DNA of 64,000 nucleotides from Lacrimispora defluvii. GTDB lineage: Bacteria > Bacillota > Clostridia > Lachnospirales > Lachnospiraceae. The DNA is taken from NCBI GenBank assembly GCA_013036995.1, contig JAAOXG010000010.1, forward strand, positions 62,001-126,000, read 5' to 3'. Below, in pieces: positions 16,968-25,962 of the stretch. The notes under the pieces were generated by a model, which saw only the letters and a list, made by a program, of their open reading frames with translations, was not told the origin of the DNA and ran no database searches. Position 1 is the first letter of the stretch. Each line of letters opens with the position of its first letter. A program made the translations under genes and the position numbers.

Positions 16968-17011
16968 CCATCATTCTCAAAAACACGTTTTTTGATAATG
17001 GTGGTTTTTTT
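16968..17011 (+). terminator. Second intrinsic terminator of the mgtA leader
   Basis: CCATCATTCTCAAAAA (16968-16983) pairs with TTTTTGATAATGGTGG (16989-17004), one mismatch and one G-U, followed by seven T. Its left arm overlaps GCCATCAT, which is complementary to ATGATGGC upstream (16891-16898), an antiterminator-like arrangement. Confidence 0.8.
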
Positions 17012-17057
17012 GTGCCAATTTTTGGGTTATTTTATTTTTGAAAGTGAGGTGAGGAGA

Positions 17058-17153
17058 ATGGATGCAGACGGAAGTAGCGGCGCGGCCCCCGGGAAGCGAA
17101 GCAGCAGGAGTGATTTGGAGGGAGACGTAAACTTGTCTGCTCCAGGCTCCTGA
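17058..17153 (+). CDS. Candidate 31-aa acidic leader peptide before mgtA
   Basis: The frame has a very strong ribosome site (GTGAGGTGAGGAG) directly before its ATG and encodes 31 residues starting MDADGSSGAAPGKRSS and ending in DLEGDVNLSAPGS. The base composition is clearly GC-richer than its neighbours. A hairpin (TGGAG..AGAC with GTCT.CTCCA, 17116-17143) falls within its 3' half. It ends 68 nt before mgtA. The early acidic residues and proline recall Mg2+-sensitive leader peptides such as enterobacterial MgtL in concept only; there is no sequence similarity that I can claim. Confidence 0.45.
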   Translation: MDADGSSGAAPGKRSSRSDLEGDVNLSAPGS

Positions 17154-17176
17154 ATCCAATACGCTTCTCATGGCTG

Positions 17177-17210
17177 CCATAATTTTTGAAATTACAAAGT
17201 ATAATTATGG
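17177..17210 (+). promoter_or_regulatory. Hairpin reaching the mgtA ribosome site
   Basis: CCATAATT (17177-17184) is perfectly complementary to AATTATGG (17203-17210), whose last two bases belong to the GGAGG of mgtA (17209-17213). Formation would partly mask the ribosome site. Confidence 0.45.
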
Positions 17211-17221
17211 AGGTAGAAACC

Positions 17222-19930
17222 ATGAAGAAGATTTTATTAAACAGAAAAAGGAATGGGAGGCTTTTGGCCGATCATTCCCGTTACAATGCAACAAAACAGA
17301 GACTGATTCAGGCTGCTGATGGAAATACGAAACAGGTATTGAACGCATTGGGAACCTTTGAAGACGGACTCACAGAGGAAATGGCAGAGGAATCCAGAGA
17401 AACCTATGGAAACAATGTGATCACACATGGAAAGAAAGATTCCATATGGAAACGGATCTGGGCTGCATTTGTCAATCCATTTACTGCAATCCTGTTCCTC
17501 CTGACGGTGGTCTCTGTATTTACCGATATTATTTATGCAGAACCCCAGAATAAAAGCTATACAACCGTTATCATTATCACAACCATGGTAATGATCTCCG
17601 GAATTCTCCGTTTTGTTCAGGAAACAAGAAGCGGCAACGCTGCAGCCAAACTTTCCCAGATGATTCACACCACCACCTGTGTGGAGCGAAAGGAAGCCGG
17701 CAGGCAGGAGATTCCCTTAGAGGATGTGGTTGTAGGCGATATTTTACACCTCTCAGCAGGAGATATGGTGCCTGCTGATGTGCGGATTCTCAGCTCCAAG
17801 GACTTATTTGTGAGTCAGTCCGCACTGACTGGAGAAAGTGAGCCGGTGGAAAAGCTTGCTGTAAATCATGCAGATACCAAGGTGCTCACTGAGATTACGG
17901 ATCTGGCGTTTATGGGAACCAATGTGATCAGTGGAAGCGCAAAGGCAGTAGCAGTTGCAGTGGGAAATGATACCGTGCTTGGAACGGTTGCTAAGGAATT
18001 GACGGTGAAACCGCCAATGACTGGTTTTGAACGGGGAGTGAATTCAGTCTCCTGGGTACTGATCCGTTTCATGCTCATTATGGTACCCATTGTACTTTTT
18101 ATTAATGGATTTACCAAAGGTGACTGGCTGGATGCCACACTCTTTGCCATCTCCATAGCAGTGGGGCTGACCCCTGAGATGCTGCCCATGATTGTAACCA
18201 CATCACTTGCCCGGGGAGCGGTTGCCATGAGCAGAAAAAAGGTGATTATTAAAAACTTAAACGCAATACAGAATCTAGGCTCCATAGATATTCTCTGCAC
18301 GGATAAAACCGGAACACTGACTCAGGATAAGGTGGTTTTGGAATATCATCTTGATATCCATGGAAATGAAGATGACAGAGTTCTCCGTCATGCATTCTTA
18401 AACAGCTATTATCAGACAGGGCTTAAAAATCTGATTGATCTGGCAATTATTTCAAAGAACCGTGAGCTTGAAAATAGCCATCTTGAAACTGGATATACAA
18501 AGGTGGATGAGATTCCCTTTGATTTCAACCGCCGCCGTATGAGTGTAGTGGTATCGGATTTAAACGGTAAGACCCAGCTGATCACAAAAGGAGCTGTGGA
18601 GGAAATGCTCAAATGCTGCTCCTATGCAGAATATAACGGTAATGTTGAGCCGCTTACAGAAGAGATCCGTGAATTTATTTTATCCAAATCCAATGAGCTC
18701 AATGCCGATGGAATGCGTGTAATAGCAGTGGCTCACAAAACAAATCCGGCACCGGAAGGTCAGTTTTCTGTCTCCGATGAGACGGATATGGTGCTGATCG
18801 GATATCTGGCTTTTTTAGATCCGCCCAAAGAAACCACTGCCCAGGCAATCAAAGCACTTTATGAGCATGGTGTGGATGTTAAAATACTGACTGGTGATAA
18901 TGAGAAGGTTACCTGCTGTATCTGCAGACAGGTGGGACTTCCAGTCAATGAGCTTCTTCTAGGCTCTGAGATTGATGATCTTGATGACAAAACGCTGGCA
19001 GAAAAAGCGGAGAGCATGACTGTTTTTGCTAAATTATCACCTGCCCAGAAAGCCAGAGTGGTAAGAGTTCTCAGAGAAAATGGTCATTTGGTGGGCTACA
19101 TGGGCGATGGAATTAATGATGCTTCCGCCATGAAAGCATCCGATGTGGGCATCTCGGTTGATACTGCAGTGGATATCGCCAAAGAATCGGCAGATGTGAT
19201 TCTTCTTGATAAGGATTTAATGGTACTGGAATCGGGAATTATAGAAGGCAGAAAGACTTATGCCAATATGATAAAGTATATAAAGATGACGGCTTCTTCC
19301 AACTTCGGAAATATGTTTTCCGTGCTGGCAGCCAGTGCATTCCTTCCCTTTCTTCCTATGGCATCCATTCATCTGATTTTATTGAATCTGATTTATGATG
19401 TTTCCTGCACGGCGATTCCGTGGGATAATGTTGACCGGGAATATCTGTTAAAGCCAAGAAAATGGGATGCATCGTCTGTGGGACGTTTTATGGTCTGGTT
19501 AGGACCTGCCAGTTCTGTTTTTGACATAGCCACTTATTTACTGATGTATTTTGTTATCTGTCCGACAGTATGCGGCGGGCTTATGTTCCATCAGATTACG
19601 GATCCGGCAATGCAGGCTCTCTTTATCGCAACGTTTCAGGCGGGTTGGTTTATTGAATCCATGTGGAGCCAGTCATTGGTTATTCATATGATCAGAACAC
19701 CTAAAATACCATTTATTCAGAGCTGGGCTTCCAAACAGGTGGTATGCCTCTCCTTTGCTGGGATTGCAGTTCTTACCATGATCCCATTTACTCCTGTAGC
19801 ACAGGCATTAAAGCTGGCAAGGCTGCCCGGAATCTATTTCGCATGGCTGGCACTGATTGTAGTCTGCTATATGGTGCTTGCCACTGTTTTAAAAACAGTC
19901 TATATAAAACGGTACGGAGAATTGTTATAA
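17222..19930 (+). CDS. mgtA: Mg2+-importing P-type ATPase
   Basis: 902 aa from ATG 17222, chosen for GGAGG nine bases upstream; an in-frame ATG 36 bp upstream has none. Domain order is N-terminal cation-ATPase domain, first membrane pair, actuator domain with LTGESEP, membrane segments with [12 protein letters not shown], phosphorylation site DKTGTLT (Asp at about residue 361), KGAVEEML and TGDNEKVT in the nucleotide-binding region, [16 protein letters not shown] (about residue 628) and C-terminal membrane helices with [19 protein letters not shown]. This matches the P3B MgtA/MgtB class, which brings Mg2+ into the cell down its gradient using ATP. It stands alone behind a 600-nt regulated leader with an M-box. 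Confidence 0.95.
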   Translation: MKKILLNRKRNGRLLADHSRYNATKQRLIQAADGNTKQVLNALGTFEDGLTEEMAEESRETYGNNVITHGKKDSIWKRIWAAFVNPFTAILFLLTVVSVFTDIIYAEPQNKSYTTVIIITTMVMISGILRFVQETRSGNAAAKLSQMIHTTTCVERKEAGRQEIPLEDVVVGDILHLSAGDMVPADVRILSSKDLFVSQSALTGESEPVEKLAVNHADTKVLTEITDLAFMGTNVISGSAKAVAVAVGNDTVLGTVAKELTVKPPMTGFERGVNSVSWVLIRFMLIMVPIVLFINGFTKGDWLDATLFAISIAVGLTPEMLPMIVTTSLARGAVAMSRKKVIIKNLNAIQNLGSIDILCTDKTGTLTQDKVVLEYHLDIHGNEDDRVLRHAFLNSYYQTGLKNLIDLAIISKNRELENSHLETGYTKVDEIPFDFNRRRMSVVVSDLNGKTQLITKGAVEEMLKCCSYAEYNGNVEPLTEEIREFILSKSNELNADGMRVIAVAHKTNPAPEGQFSVSDETDMVLIGYLAFLDPPKETTAQAIKALYEHGVDVKILTGDNEKVTCCICRQVGLPVNELLLGSEIDDLDDKTLAEKAESMTVFAKLSPAQKARVVRVLRENGHLVGYMGDGINDASAMKASDVGISVDTAVDIAKESADVILLDKDLMVLESGIIEGRKTYANMIKYIKMTASSNFGNMFSVLAASAFLPFLPMASIHLILLNLIYDVSCTAIPWDNVDREYLLKPRKWDASSVGRFMVWLGPASSVFDIATYLLMYFVICPTVCGGLMFHQITDPAMQALFIATFQAGWFIESMWSQSLVIHMIRTPKIPFIQSWASKQVVCLSFAGIAVLTMIPFTPVAQALKLARLPGIYFAWLALIVVCYMVLATVLKTVYIKRYGELL

Positions 19931-19957
19931 AAAAATTAGAAAAGAAACCAGATTATA

Positions 19958-19966
19958 TGATATACT
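19958..19966 (+). promoter_or_regulatory. Extended -10 promoter
   Basis: TGATATACT is a TGn-extended -10 (TATACT at 19961-19966) in the 83-bp gap before the glutaredoxin-like gene. No clear -35 was seen. Confidence 0.4.
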
Positions 19967-20013
19967 GATCTCATCAGATATTATGACTGCATGAGATAGA
20001 AAGGGAGATCCAA

Positions 20014-20322
20014 ATGAAAATCATAATGTATGGGACAGAAATCTGTCCGGATTGTGTAGCAGCAAAGGCTCAGCTGGGAGAACTTACTGCAGTTGAGCTG
20101 GATTACAGGAATATTACTAAGAACACTGCAACATTAAAAGAATTTCTCCGCCACCGGGATCATGATGAGATGTTTCAACCGGTTAAGGAAGAGGGAAGAA
20201 TCGGAATTCCTCTCTTTATTCTGGAAGATGGAACCCAGACCTTTGATATCGCTGATTTTATCGATGATGTCAAATCCCAACCGGTTCCAAATGCCTGTTC
20301 CATTGACGGAAAAGGGTGCTGA
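20014..20322 (+). CDS. Glutaredoxin-like protein
   Basis: 102 aa. The thioredoxin-fold N-terminus carries the redox pair in CPDC (Cys11, Cys14 in MKIIMYGTEICPDCVAAK), and the cis-Pro motif IGIPLF sits near residue 66. Two further cysteines are close to the C-terminus (NACSIDGKGC). It is probably a cytosolic thiol-disulfide protein. AAGGGAG precedes the ATG. The flavin reductase gene begins 26 bp later, so the pair is likely co-transcribed for redox or flavin chemistry. The electron partner is unknown. Confidence 0.85.
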   Translation: MKIIMYGTEICPDCVAAKAQLGELTAVELDYRNITKNTATLKEFLRHRDHDEMFQPVKEEGRIGIPLFILEDGTQTFDIADFIDDVKSQPVPNACSIDGKGC

Positions 20323-20348
20323 TTAACAATTATATCAGGAGGTAATTT

Positions 20349-20858
20349 ATGAACACGTTTCAAACCATTACTGCAAAAGAGTTTGATTACAATCCATTTC
20401 AGTTAATTGGGGATGAATGGATGCTGATTACTGCTGAAAAAGACGGGAAGGTAAATACCATGACGGCTTCCTGGGGCGGACTTGGGATTTTATGGAACAG
20501 AAGTGTTGCCTATGCTGTCATCAGACAGAGCCGTTTTACAAAAGAATTTGTTGATGGTGCCGATCATTTTTCCCTCTCGTTTCTGGATCATAAATCATAT
20601 GCAAAAGAACTGGGGTATTTAGGCAGCGTATCAGGAAGAGACGAAGATAAGATAAAAAAGGTTGGAGTAACAGTAAATCATGAAGACGGTGTACCGTTTA
20701 TTGATGAAGCGTCCAAAGTCTTAATTTGTGAGAAACTCTTTGTAACAGACATGAAGCCAGAGAACTTTATAATTCCAGAAATAGACACCAAATTTTATGC
20801 AGATAAAGATTACCATCATCTGTATATTGGAGGGATCACAAAGATACTGAGCAGATAA
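20349..20858 (+). CDS. Flavin reductase-like FMN-binding protein
   Basis: 169 aa. The split-barrel flavin reductase domain shows MTASWGGLGILWNRSVAYAV (FMN contacts) and FSLSFLDHKSYAKELGYLGS, followed by SGRDEDKI. Members bind FMN and reduce flavin with NAD(P)H, or serve as small flavoproteins in anaerobes. AGGAGG lies eight bases before the ATG. It forms a two-gene unit with the glutaredoxin-like gene. The physiological substrate is not indicated. Confidence 0.88.
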   Translation: MNTFQTITAKEFDYNPFQLIGDEWMLITAEKDGKVNTMTASWGGLGILWNRSVAYAVIRQSRFTKEFVDGADHFSLSFLDHKSYAKELGYLGSVSGRDEDKIKKVGVTVNHEDGVPFIDEASKVLICEKLFVTDMKPENFIIPEIDTKFYADKDYHHLYIGGITKILSR

Positions 20859-20928
20859 ATGACCGGCAGGCATACATAGGATTCCAAAAAATGACGCATC
20901 CTAATTAAAAAATGAAAGGAGCCTGTTT

Positions 20929-21063
20929 ATGCCAAAAGACAGTCAGCCGGATAATAAGGAAGCCAGAATGGAAAAATGCAATGGTCAGACGCCTCTTACA
21001 AGAGAAAATCAGAATAAGAATAAAAATGCCAAGCGTAAGTCCATTAAGCATAATGATGTCTAG
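20929..21063 (+). CDS. Small basic protein of unknown function (44 aa)
   Basis: A short gene with ribosome site GAAAGGAG seven bases before ATG and a strong terminator 28 bp after the stop, so it is probably expressed. The 44-aa product is strongly hydrophilic and Lys/Asn-rich (MPKDSQPDNKEARMEKC, TRENQNKNKNAKRKS), with one cysteine and no membrane segment. I do not recognise a family. It resembles the small disordered protein encoded at 5186 in composition and in its stand-alone position. Confidence 0.6.
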   Translation: MPKDSQPDNKEARMEKCNGQTPLTRENQNKNKNAKRKSIKHNDV

Positions 21064-21090
21064 CCACTCATAGTAAAAACAGTACAAAGC

Positions 21091-21121
21091 AAGCCCCGGA
21101 GCTCACACCTCTGGGGCTTTT
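21091..21121 (+). terminator. Intrinsic terminator
   Basis: AAGCCCCGGAG (21091-21101) pairs with CTCTGGGGCTT (21109-21119), 7-nt loop, then TTT. Confidence 0.8.
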
Positions 21122-21200
21122 GTTGTGGGCTGGCTGAAATCACAAATTTATGTGTTTGAGCATACCATAAATGAGACTTCTGATGAAAGAGGTTTATAAG

Positions 21201-21647
21201 GTGAAAAAGCTTAATTCTCAAAAGGTATTTGTACAATATCGGGATATAATGGAACCATACGGGCCAGTTAAGGGCAGATTATATACGATTACACATTCAG
21301 AAATAACAGCAGAACTGTTTGTGTTTGTAGCCCCTGAGTATGCAGATGATCAATTTACCAAAATGCATGACGAGGTGAAAATTGCCTGGGAATTATATAA
21401 TGAAGGAGTAGCTTTAATTGGCTCTGTGATTGTTGACGGTGAGGGTGTAACTGGAGATGCATCCATAAGAAATAAGATATTTTATAACGAAATGCCTACT
21501 GCACTTCAGGCATTACGCCAGGCTGACAGATTTTTGTTTGAGAAAGAACCTGATCTGGATCATACACCAGTGTATATTCAATTTATCTCAGGCAATCCTG
21601 AATATAACAAAACATATGATTTTGGATTTATTGGCATGTATCAGTAA
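21201..21647 (+). CDS. Staygreen-family protein
   Basis: 148 aa from GTG 21201, chosen because AAAGAGG lies eight bases upstream; the in-frame ATG at 21171 has no ribosome site. The staygreen domain covers almost the whole protein: RLYTITHSEITAELFVFVAP, HDEVKIAWEL, FYNEMPTALQALRQADRFLF and PVYIQFISGNPEY. Plant SGR is the Mg-dechelatase of chlorophyll a. Some bacterial homologues have dechelating activity, but the role in non-photosynthetic Firmicutes is unknown. It is monocistronic with its own terminator. Its presence 1.3 kb from an Mg2+ importer may be chance. Confidence 0.85.
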   Translation: MKKLNSQKVFVQYRDIMEPYGPVKGRLYTITHSEITAELFVFVAPEYADDQFTKMHDEVKIAWELYNEGVALIGSVIVDGEGVTGDASIRNKIFYNEMPTALQALRQADRFLFEKEPDLDHTPVYIQFISGNPEYNKTYDFGFIGMYQ

Positions 21648-21657
21648 ACTAAAAAAG

Positions 21658-21684
21658 CCTCAGAAATCATATTTCTGAGGTTTT
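21658..21684 (+). terminator. Intrinsic terminator
   Basis: CCTCAGAAAT (21658-21667) pairs with ATTTCTGAGG (21671-21680), followed by TTTT. Confidence 0.85.
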
Positions 21685-21688
21685 CACT

Positions 21689-21716
21689 TTGTTTTATAAA
21701 AGCGATGTGATATATT
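21689..21716 (+). promoter_or_regulatory. Promoter of the Lhr helicase gene
   Basis: TTGTTT (21689-21694), 16-bp spacer, TATATT (21711-21716), 57 bp before the start codon. Confidence 0.5.
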
Positions 21717-21772
21717 AAAGTATATGTGATTAAGGCAGAAAGATCGGTGAAATATAAAAAACGGAGGCGTCT

Positions 21773-24700
21773 ATGTCAGATCATTCCATGGAATTTTTTC
21801 AAACTGATACCAGACACTGGTTTGAACGTGCTCTTGGTACCCCTACCCTGGTTCAGAAACAGGCATGGCCTGAAATCGCAGCAGGCAGGCACACCCTTGT
21901 TTCCGCCCCTACCGGAACAGGTAAGACGCTGACGGCGTTTTTGATATTTCTCGACAGGCTTTTAAACAAAGCAGCAGGGGGAGAGTTAAAACAGGAAGTG
22001 GAGCTGATTTATATCTCTCCTTTAAAATCCCTGGCTGGTGACATCAGGGAAAATCTCAGACGGCCTCTGGAAGGAATTGTGGAGGAGATAAAAAAGTCAG
22101 GGAATTATAACGGTCAGGAACTTTCTGTGGGAATCCGTACCGGTGATACCACACAAAAAGAACGGAATCAGATGATTAAAAAACCTCCCCACATTCTCAT
22201 AACAACTCCGGAATCCTTCTATCTGATGCTGACCAGTAAATCAGGACAGAAAATCTTAAAGACAGCAAAAGCGCTGATTATTGATGAGCTGCATGTGATG
22301 ATTGACACCAAAAGAGGAGCGCATTTAATGCTTTCTGCAGCCAGGCTGGACAAGCTTTGCAGTAATCCTTTGCAGCGGATCGGATTGTCCGCTACCATTG
22401 AACCTCTTGATCTTGCAGCAAGCTACCTGGCTCCCGGAGCGGTTTCCGTTGTTGCGCCTAAGATGAACAAGGAGATCCGGATTGAAATTAAAAGTCCATT
22501 TTCAGACGGAGGCATTCAGGGTAAGGACTCTGTCTGGAAAGACATTGCAAAAACCATATACTCTTATATAGGAGGAACAGGCAGTTCTCTGGCATTTGTG
22601 GAAGGACGGGCATATGCAGAAAAACTTGCTCACTTTATTAACGAGTTAGGCGGAGAAGGATTCGCCCGCACTCATCACGGGAGCTTATCCAAGGATCAGC
22701 GTTTTGAAGTGGAGCAGGCACTGCGTGATGGCTCTTTGAAACTTCTTTGTACCACTTCCTCCATGGAACTTGGAATTGATGTAGGAGAAATCAAACAGGT
22801 ATTTCAGGTTGGTTGCCCTCGTTCTGTCTCCAGCACCATGCAGCGGCTGGGCCGTGCCGGGCATAATCCCGGGCGTGTCAGCGTTATGTATATGTTTCCC
22901 AGAGAGGCTTCGGAAGGCTTATTTTGCGGATTTACTGCAGAAGCGGCCAGAAACGGGAAGATAGAATATGCCAGACCGCCCAGACTATGTCTGGATGTAC
23001 TTGCCCAGCATCTGGTATCCATGGCATGTACCCGGGAATTCGGGGTGGAAGATGTGATGGGTATTTTAGCCCGTGCCTATCCATTTTATGAGGTAACAGA
23101 AGAGGATGTAAAAGGTGTTTTGCGAATGCTTGCAGGTGATTATGAGCATGAACAGGATATTCCGGTAAGACCCCGTATTATTTACGACCGGATTCATAAC
23201 CGGATAAACGGAGATGCTTACAGCCGAATGCTGGCGGTCAGCGCAGGTGGAACCATTCCTGACAGAGGTCTTTATACAGTCCGGTCAGAAAGCGGAGTCA
23301 GGCTGGGAGAGCTTGATGAGGAGTTTGTCTTTGAAAGCAGAATCGGGGACCGGTTTTTACTTGGTACTTTCGCATGGCAGATTGTCAATATCATGCGGGA
23401 TACGGTGATTGTAACACAGGCAAATACTTCCGGCGCCAGGCTTCCCTTCTGGCATGGAGATATTAAGGGGCGAAAACTAGGAACCGGACTTGTATTCGGG
23501 GAAATTTTCCGCAGGTTTAATGAGTCCGGCAGTACAGAAGCTTTATATAAGGAATTAACAAAGCTTGGCTTAGATGAAGTGACAGGAGAGCGTGCCCTTG
23601 ATTTTCTGCTCAGTCAGCAAAAAAGCACGGGAATCCTTCCTGATGACAGAACCATACTGGTGGAGCACTTTATGGATGAAAACAGCAATCATCAGATGAT
23701 GGTTCACTCTGTATTTGGACGCCAGATCAATGAACCTCTGTCTCTTCTTGTAACTGAAGCAGCAAAACTTCATATGGATACTACCATTAACTGTACGGCG
23801 GATGATGATGGTTTTTTATTGTTTCCTTATGATGGTTCCCCTTTGCCTGATGGACTTATTTATGAAGTATCTCCTCAAAAAGCAGATGCCATTGTGGCTG
23901 CATTACTTCCGGCAACTCCTTTATTTAACATGAATTTCCGTTACAATGCCGCCAGGGCGCTTCTTATGGGAGTAAGAAACCAAAAGCGTCAGCCCCTCTG
24001 GATTCAGCGAATGAAAAGTGCACAGATGCTGTCTGGCCTGGTAAAAGAGGAGACCCATCCCATACTAAGGGAGACAAAACGGGAATGTCTGGAGGACTTT
24101 TGGGATTTAAAGGGACTGCAGTCTGTTTTATTTGAGATACAATCAGGAAACATCCAGATACGGGAAATGTACTTAGAGACACCTTCCCCCATGTCACTGC
24201 CTTTAAGGCGCCAGACAGAAGCTTCCATGATGTATGATTATGCTCCCACGCCCCAGAGCATCCATGAGACGGTAAAGGAGGCGGTTCATGAGGCATCCCA
24301 AATCACCCCGGAGCCTGAGCATCTGGCCCGTGTTTCCCAGAGAATGCATCTTCCGGAAGATGAGGAGCAGCTTCATACACTTCTTATGATAGAAGGTGAT
24401 ATGGAGGCAGGAGAACTTGATATTCCTATTGAATGGCTGGAGTCCCTGGCTTTTAAGGGAAGGGCACTCTACGTAGAACCCGGCTTATGGATTGCGGCAG
24501 AGCATGCCGATGAATATGAAAATGCTCTGATTAAGGGACAGAAAAATGGGGGAAAACGTCTTGTTCAGAGAATGCTTAAGTATCGGGGAGCAAAATCTTT
24601 GGAACAGACGGCTGAACGGTATCTGTGGTCAGAGGAAAGGGCTCTTGATATTTTAACTTCTCTGTGTGACCAGAGGAAAGTGATTTTACAGGATGGAGTC

Positions 24701-25900
24701 TATTATCACGCAGACCTTTATGACAGAGCCAGAAATGAGACAATTAAAAGCAGAAGAAGGCAGATTACCACCCTCCCTTCCGGATGCTATGCCTCTCTTT
24801 TGGCAATGCGCCTTCGGATATCCGCCTCCCCTCTTGAGCAGCTTCAGGCTGCCCTGGAAGGACTACTGGATCAGCCTTTTCAGGCAGATCTGTGGGAGAA
24901 TGTTCTTTTGCCCGCACGAGTGGGAAACTATCGCCCGGAACTTATGGATTCGCTGTTATCAGCGGGGAAAGTATTCTGGCAGCTGGAAAACGGTTCTGAC
25001 CTTACGTTCCATCAGACTGCTGATATTGACTGGAGTGCGGATTTATGGGAAGTCCATGAACAGCTGGAGGGAGAAGAAAAAACCGTATATGGCGCCCTGT
25101 TGAAACATGGGGCATGCTTTATGCAGAGATTGGAAGAAATCATAGGCGGATCGCCTTATGAAGCCTTATTTTCACTGGCAGAAAAGGGGCTGGTAAGTGC
25201 AGACAGCCTAATTCCGGTCAGGCAGCTTATGAACCGGGATAAACTGAGTAAAGGAACCGTTCGCCAGCGGGTAAATGCAAGGACAAAAATATTATTAACC
25301 GGCAGATGGGAAGTAGTACGCCCCCGAAAGGAAGCTGCTGTTGAACAACTGCTTGACCGTAACTTTGACAGAACCGTGATTGTGTGCAGGGAGACAATCA
25401 AAGGCCTGACCTGGAGTGCGGCACTGGAAACACTGCGGATCTGGGAATATACTGGCAGAGTGCGGAGGGGTTATTTTATTGAAGGTCTGTCAGGAATCCA
25501 GTTTATCCGGGATAAAAATTATGAAGGAACCATGGCAGGTCTTTCAAATCCCGGTAAAGAGGTAATCTGGTTAAACGGAGCTGATCCCGCCCAGCTTTGG
25601 GGGAAAGTGTTAAAGCATCAGGAAGGAAGATCTTTTCTAAATGTACAGGGAACTGCAGTAGCATTATGCAAAGGAATACCGGCAGCCACTTTTGAACGCC
25701 AGGGAAAAGTCTTAAAGATATTTGATATGGATTGTGCAGAGGATGCGCTTAAGGTGTTTGTTAAGGAATTTATGGGACATAGAATCTACTCTTCACGAAA
25801 CAGAATCGTAATAAAAGAATACCCCAGGGAAGCAGAAGACCTGCTTCGTCTGGCAGGTTTTCGCCGTGAACTTCAGGATTATGTACTGTATTGTCTTTAA
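21773..25900 (+). CDS. lhr: Lhr-type ATP-dependent helicase
   Basis: 1375 aa. Superfamily 2 motifs are in order: Walker A SAPTGTGKT (about residue 45), YISPLKSLAGDI, TTPESFY, Walker B DELH (about 170), LSATIEP, the motif V/VI region TTSSMELGIDVG and MQRLGRAGHNPG. After the helicase core come the winged-helix and Lhr-specific modules and a long C-terminal region, as in full-length Lhr. The family comprises 3'-to-5' DNA/RNA-DNA translocases linked to DNA repair; its cellular role in Clostridia is not defined. GGAGG precedes the ATG. Transcribed alone. No truncation is seen, although it is shorter than the ~1500-residue proteobacterial form. Confidence 0.93.
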   Translation: MSDHSMEFFQTDTRHWFERALGTPTLVQKQAWPEIAAGRHTLVSAPTGTGKTLTAFLIFLDRLLNKAAGGELKQEVELIYISPLKSLAGDIRENLRRPLEGIVEEIKKSGNYNGQELSVGIRTGDTTQKERNQMIKKPPHILITTPESFYLMLTSKSGQKILKTAKALIIDELHVMIDTKRGAHLMLSAARLDKLCSNPLQRIGLSATIEPLDLAASYLAPGAVSVVAPKMNKEIRIEIKSPFSDGGIQGKDSVWKDIAKTIYSYIGGTGSSLAFVEGRAYAEKLAHFINELGGEGFARTHHGSLSKDQRFEVEQALRDGSLKLLCTTSSMELGIDVGEIKQVFQVGCPRSVSSTMQRLGRAGHNPGRVSVMYMFPREASEGLFCGFTAEAARNGKIEYARPPRLCLDVLAQHLVSMACTREFGVEDVMGILARAYPFYEVTEEDVKGVLRMLAGDYEHEQDIPVRPRIIYDRIHNRINGDAYSRMLAVSAGGTIPDRGLYTVRSESGVRLGELDEEFVFESRIGDRFLLGTFAWQIVNIMRDTVIVTQANTSGARLPFWHGDIKGRKLGTGLVFGEIFRRFNESGSTEALYKELTKLGLDEVTGERALDFLLSQQKSTGILPDDRTILVEHFMDENSNHQMMVHSVFGRQINEPLSLLVTEAAKLHMDTTINCTADDDGFLLFPYDGSPLPDGLIYEVSPQKADAIVAALLPATPLFNMNFRYNAARALLMGVRNQKRQPLWIQRMKSAQMLSGLVKEETHPILRETKRECLEDFWDLKGLQSVLFEIQSGNIQIREMYLETPSPMSLPLRRQTEASMMYDYAPTPQSIHETVKEAVHEASQITPEPEHLARVSQRMHLPEDEEQLHTLLMIEGDMEAGELDIPIEWLESLAFKGRALYVEPGLWIAAEHADEYENALIKGQKNGGKRLVQRMLKYRGAKSLEQTAERYLWSEERALDILTSLCDQRKVILQDGVYYHADLYDRARNETIKSRRRQITTLPSGCYASLLAMRLRISASPLEQLQAALEGLLDQPFQADLWENVLLPARVGNYRPELMDSLLSAGKVFWQLENGSDLTFHQTADIDWSADLWEVHEQLEGEEKTVYGALLKHGACFMQRLEEIIGGSPYEALFSLAEKGLVSADSLIPVRQLMNRDKLSKGTVRQRVNARTKILLTGRWEVVRPRKEAAVEQLLDRNFDRTVIVCRETIKGLTWSAALETLRIWEYTGRVRRGYFIEGLSGIQFIRDKNYEGTMAGLSNPGKEVIWLNGADPAQLWGKVLKHQEGRSFLNVQGTAVALCKGIPAATFERQGKVLKIFDMDCAEDALKVFVKEFMGHRIYSSRNRIVIKEYPREAEDLLRLAGFRRELQDYVLYCL

Positions 25901-25962
25901 AGACATGGAAGCCATAAGGGGATCATAGAATTAAGAATGATTGTGTGATTGAGGAGGAGAGA

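Noticed and set aside
17878-18300. Open frame antisense to mgtA
   Set aside because: A shadow of the P-type ATPase gene; no ribosome site, and the codon pattern follows the plus-strand gene.
24693-25103. 136-codon frame inside the Lhr gene
   Set aside because: An out-of-frame shadow of the helicase gene without a start signal.
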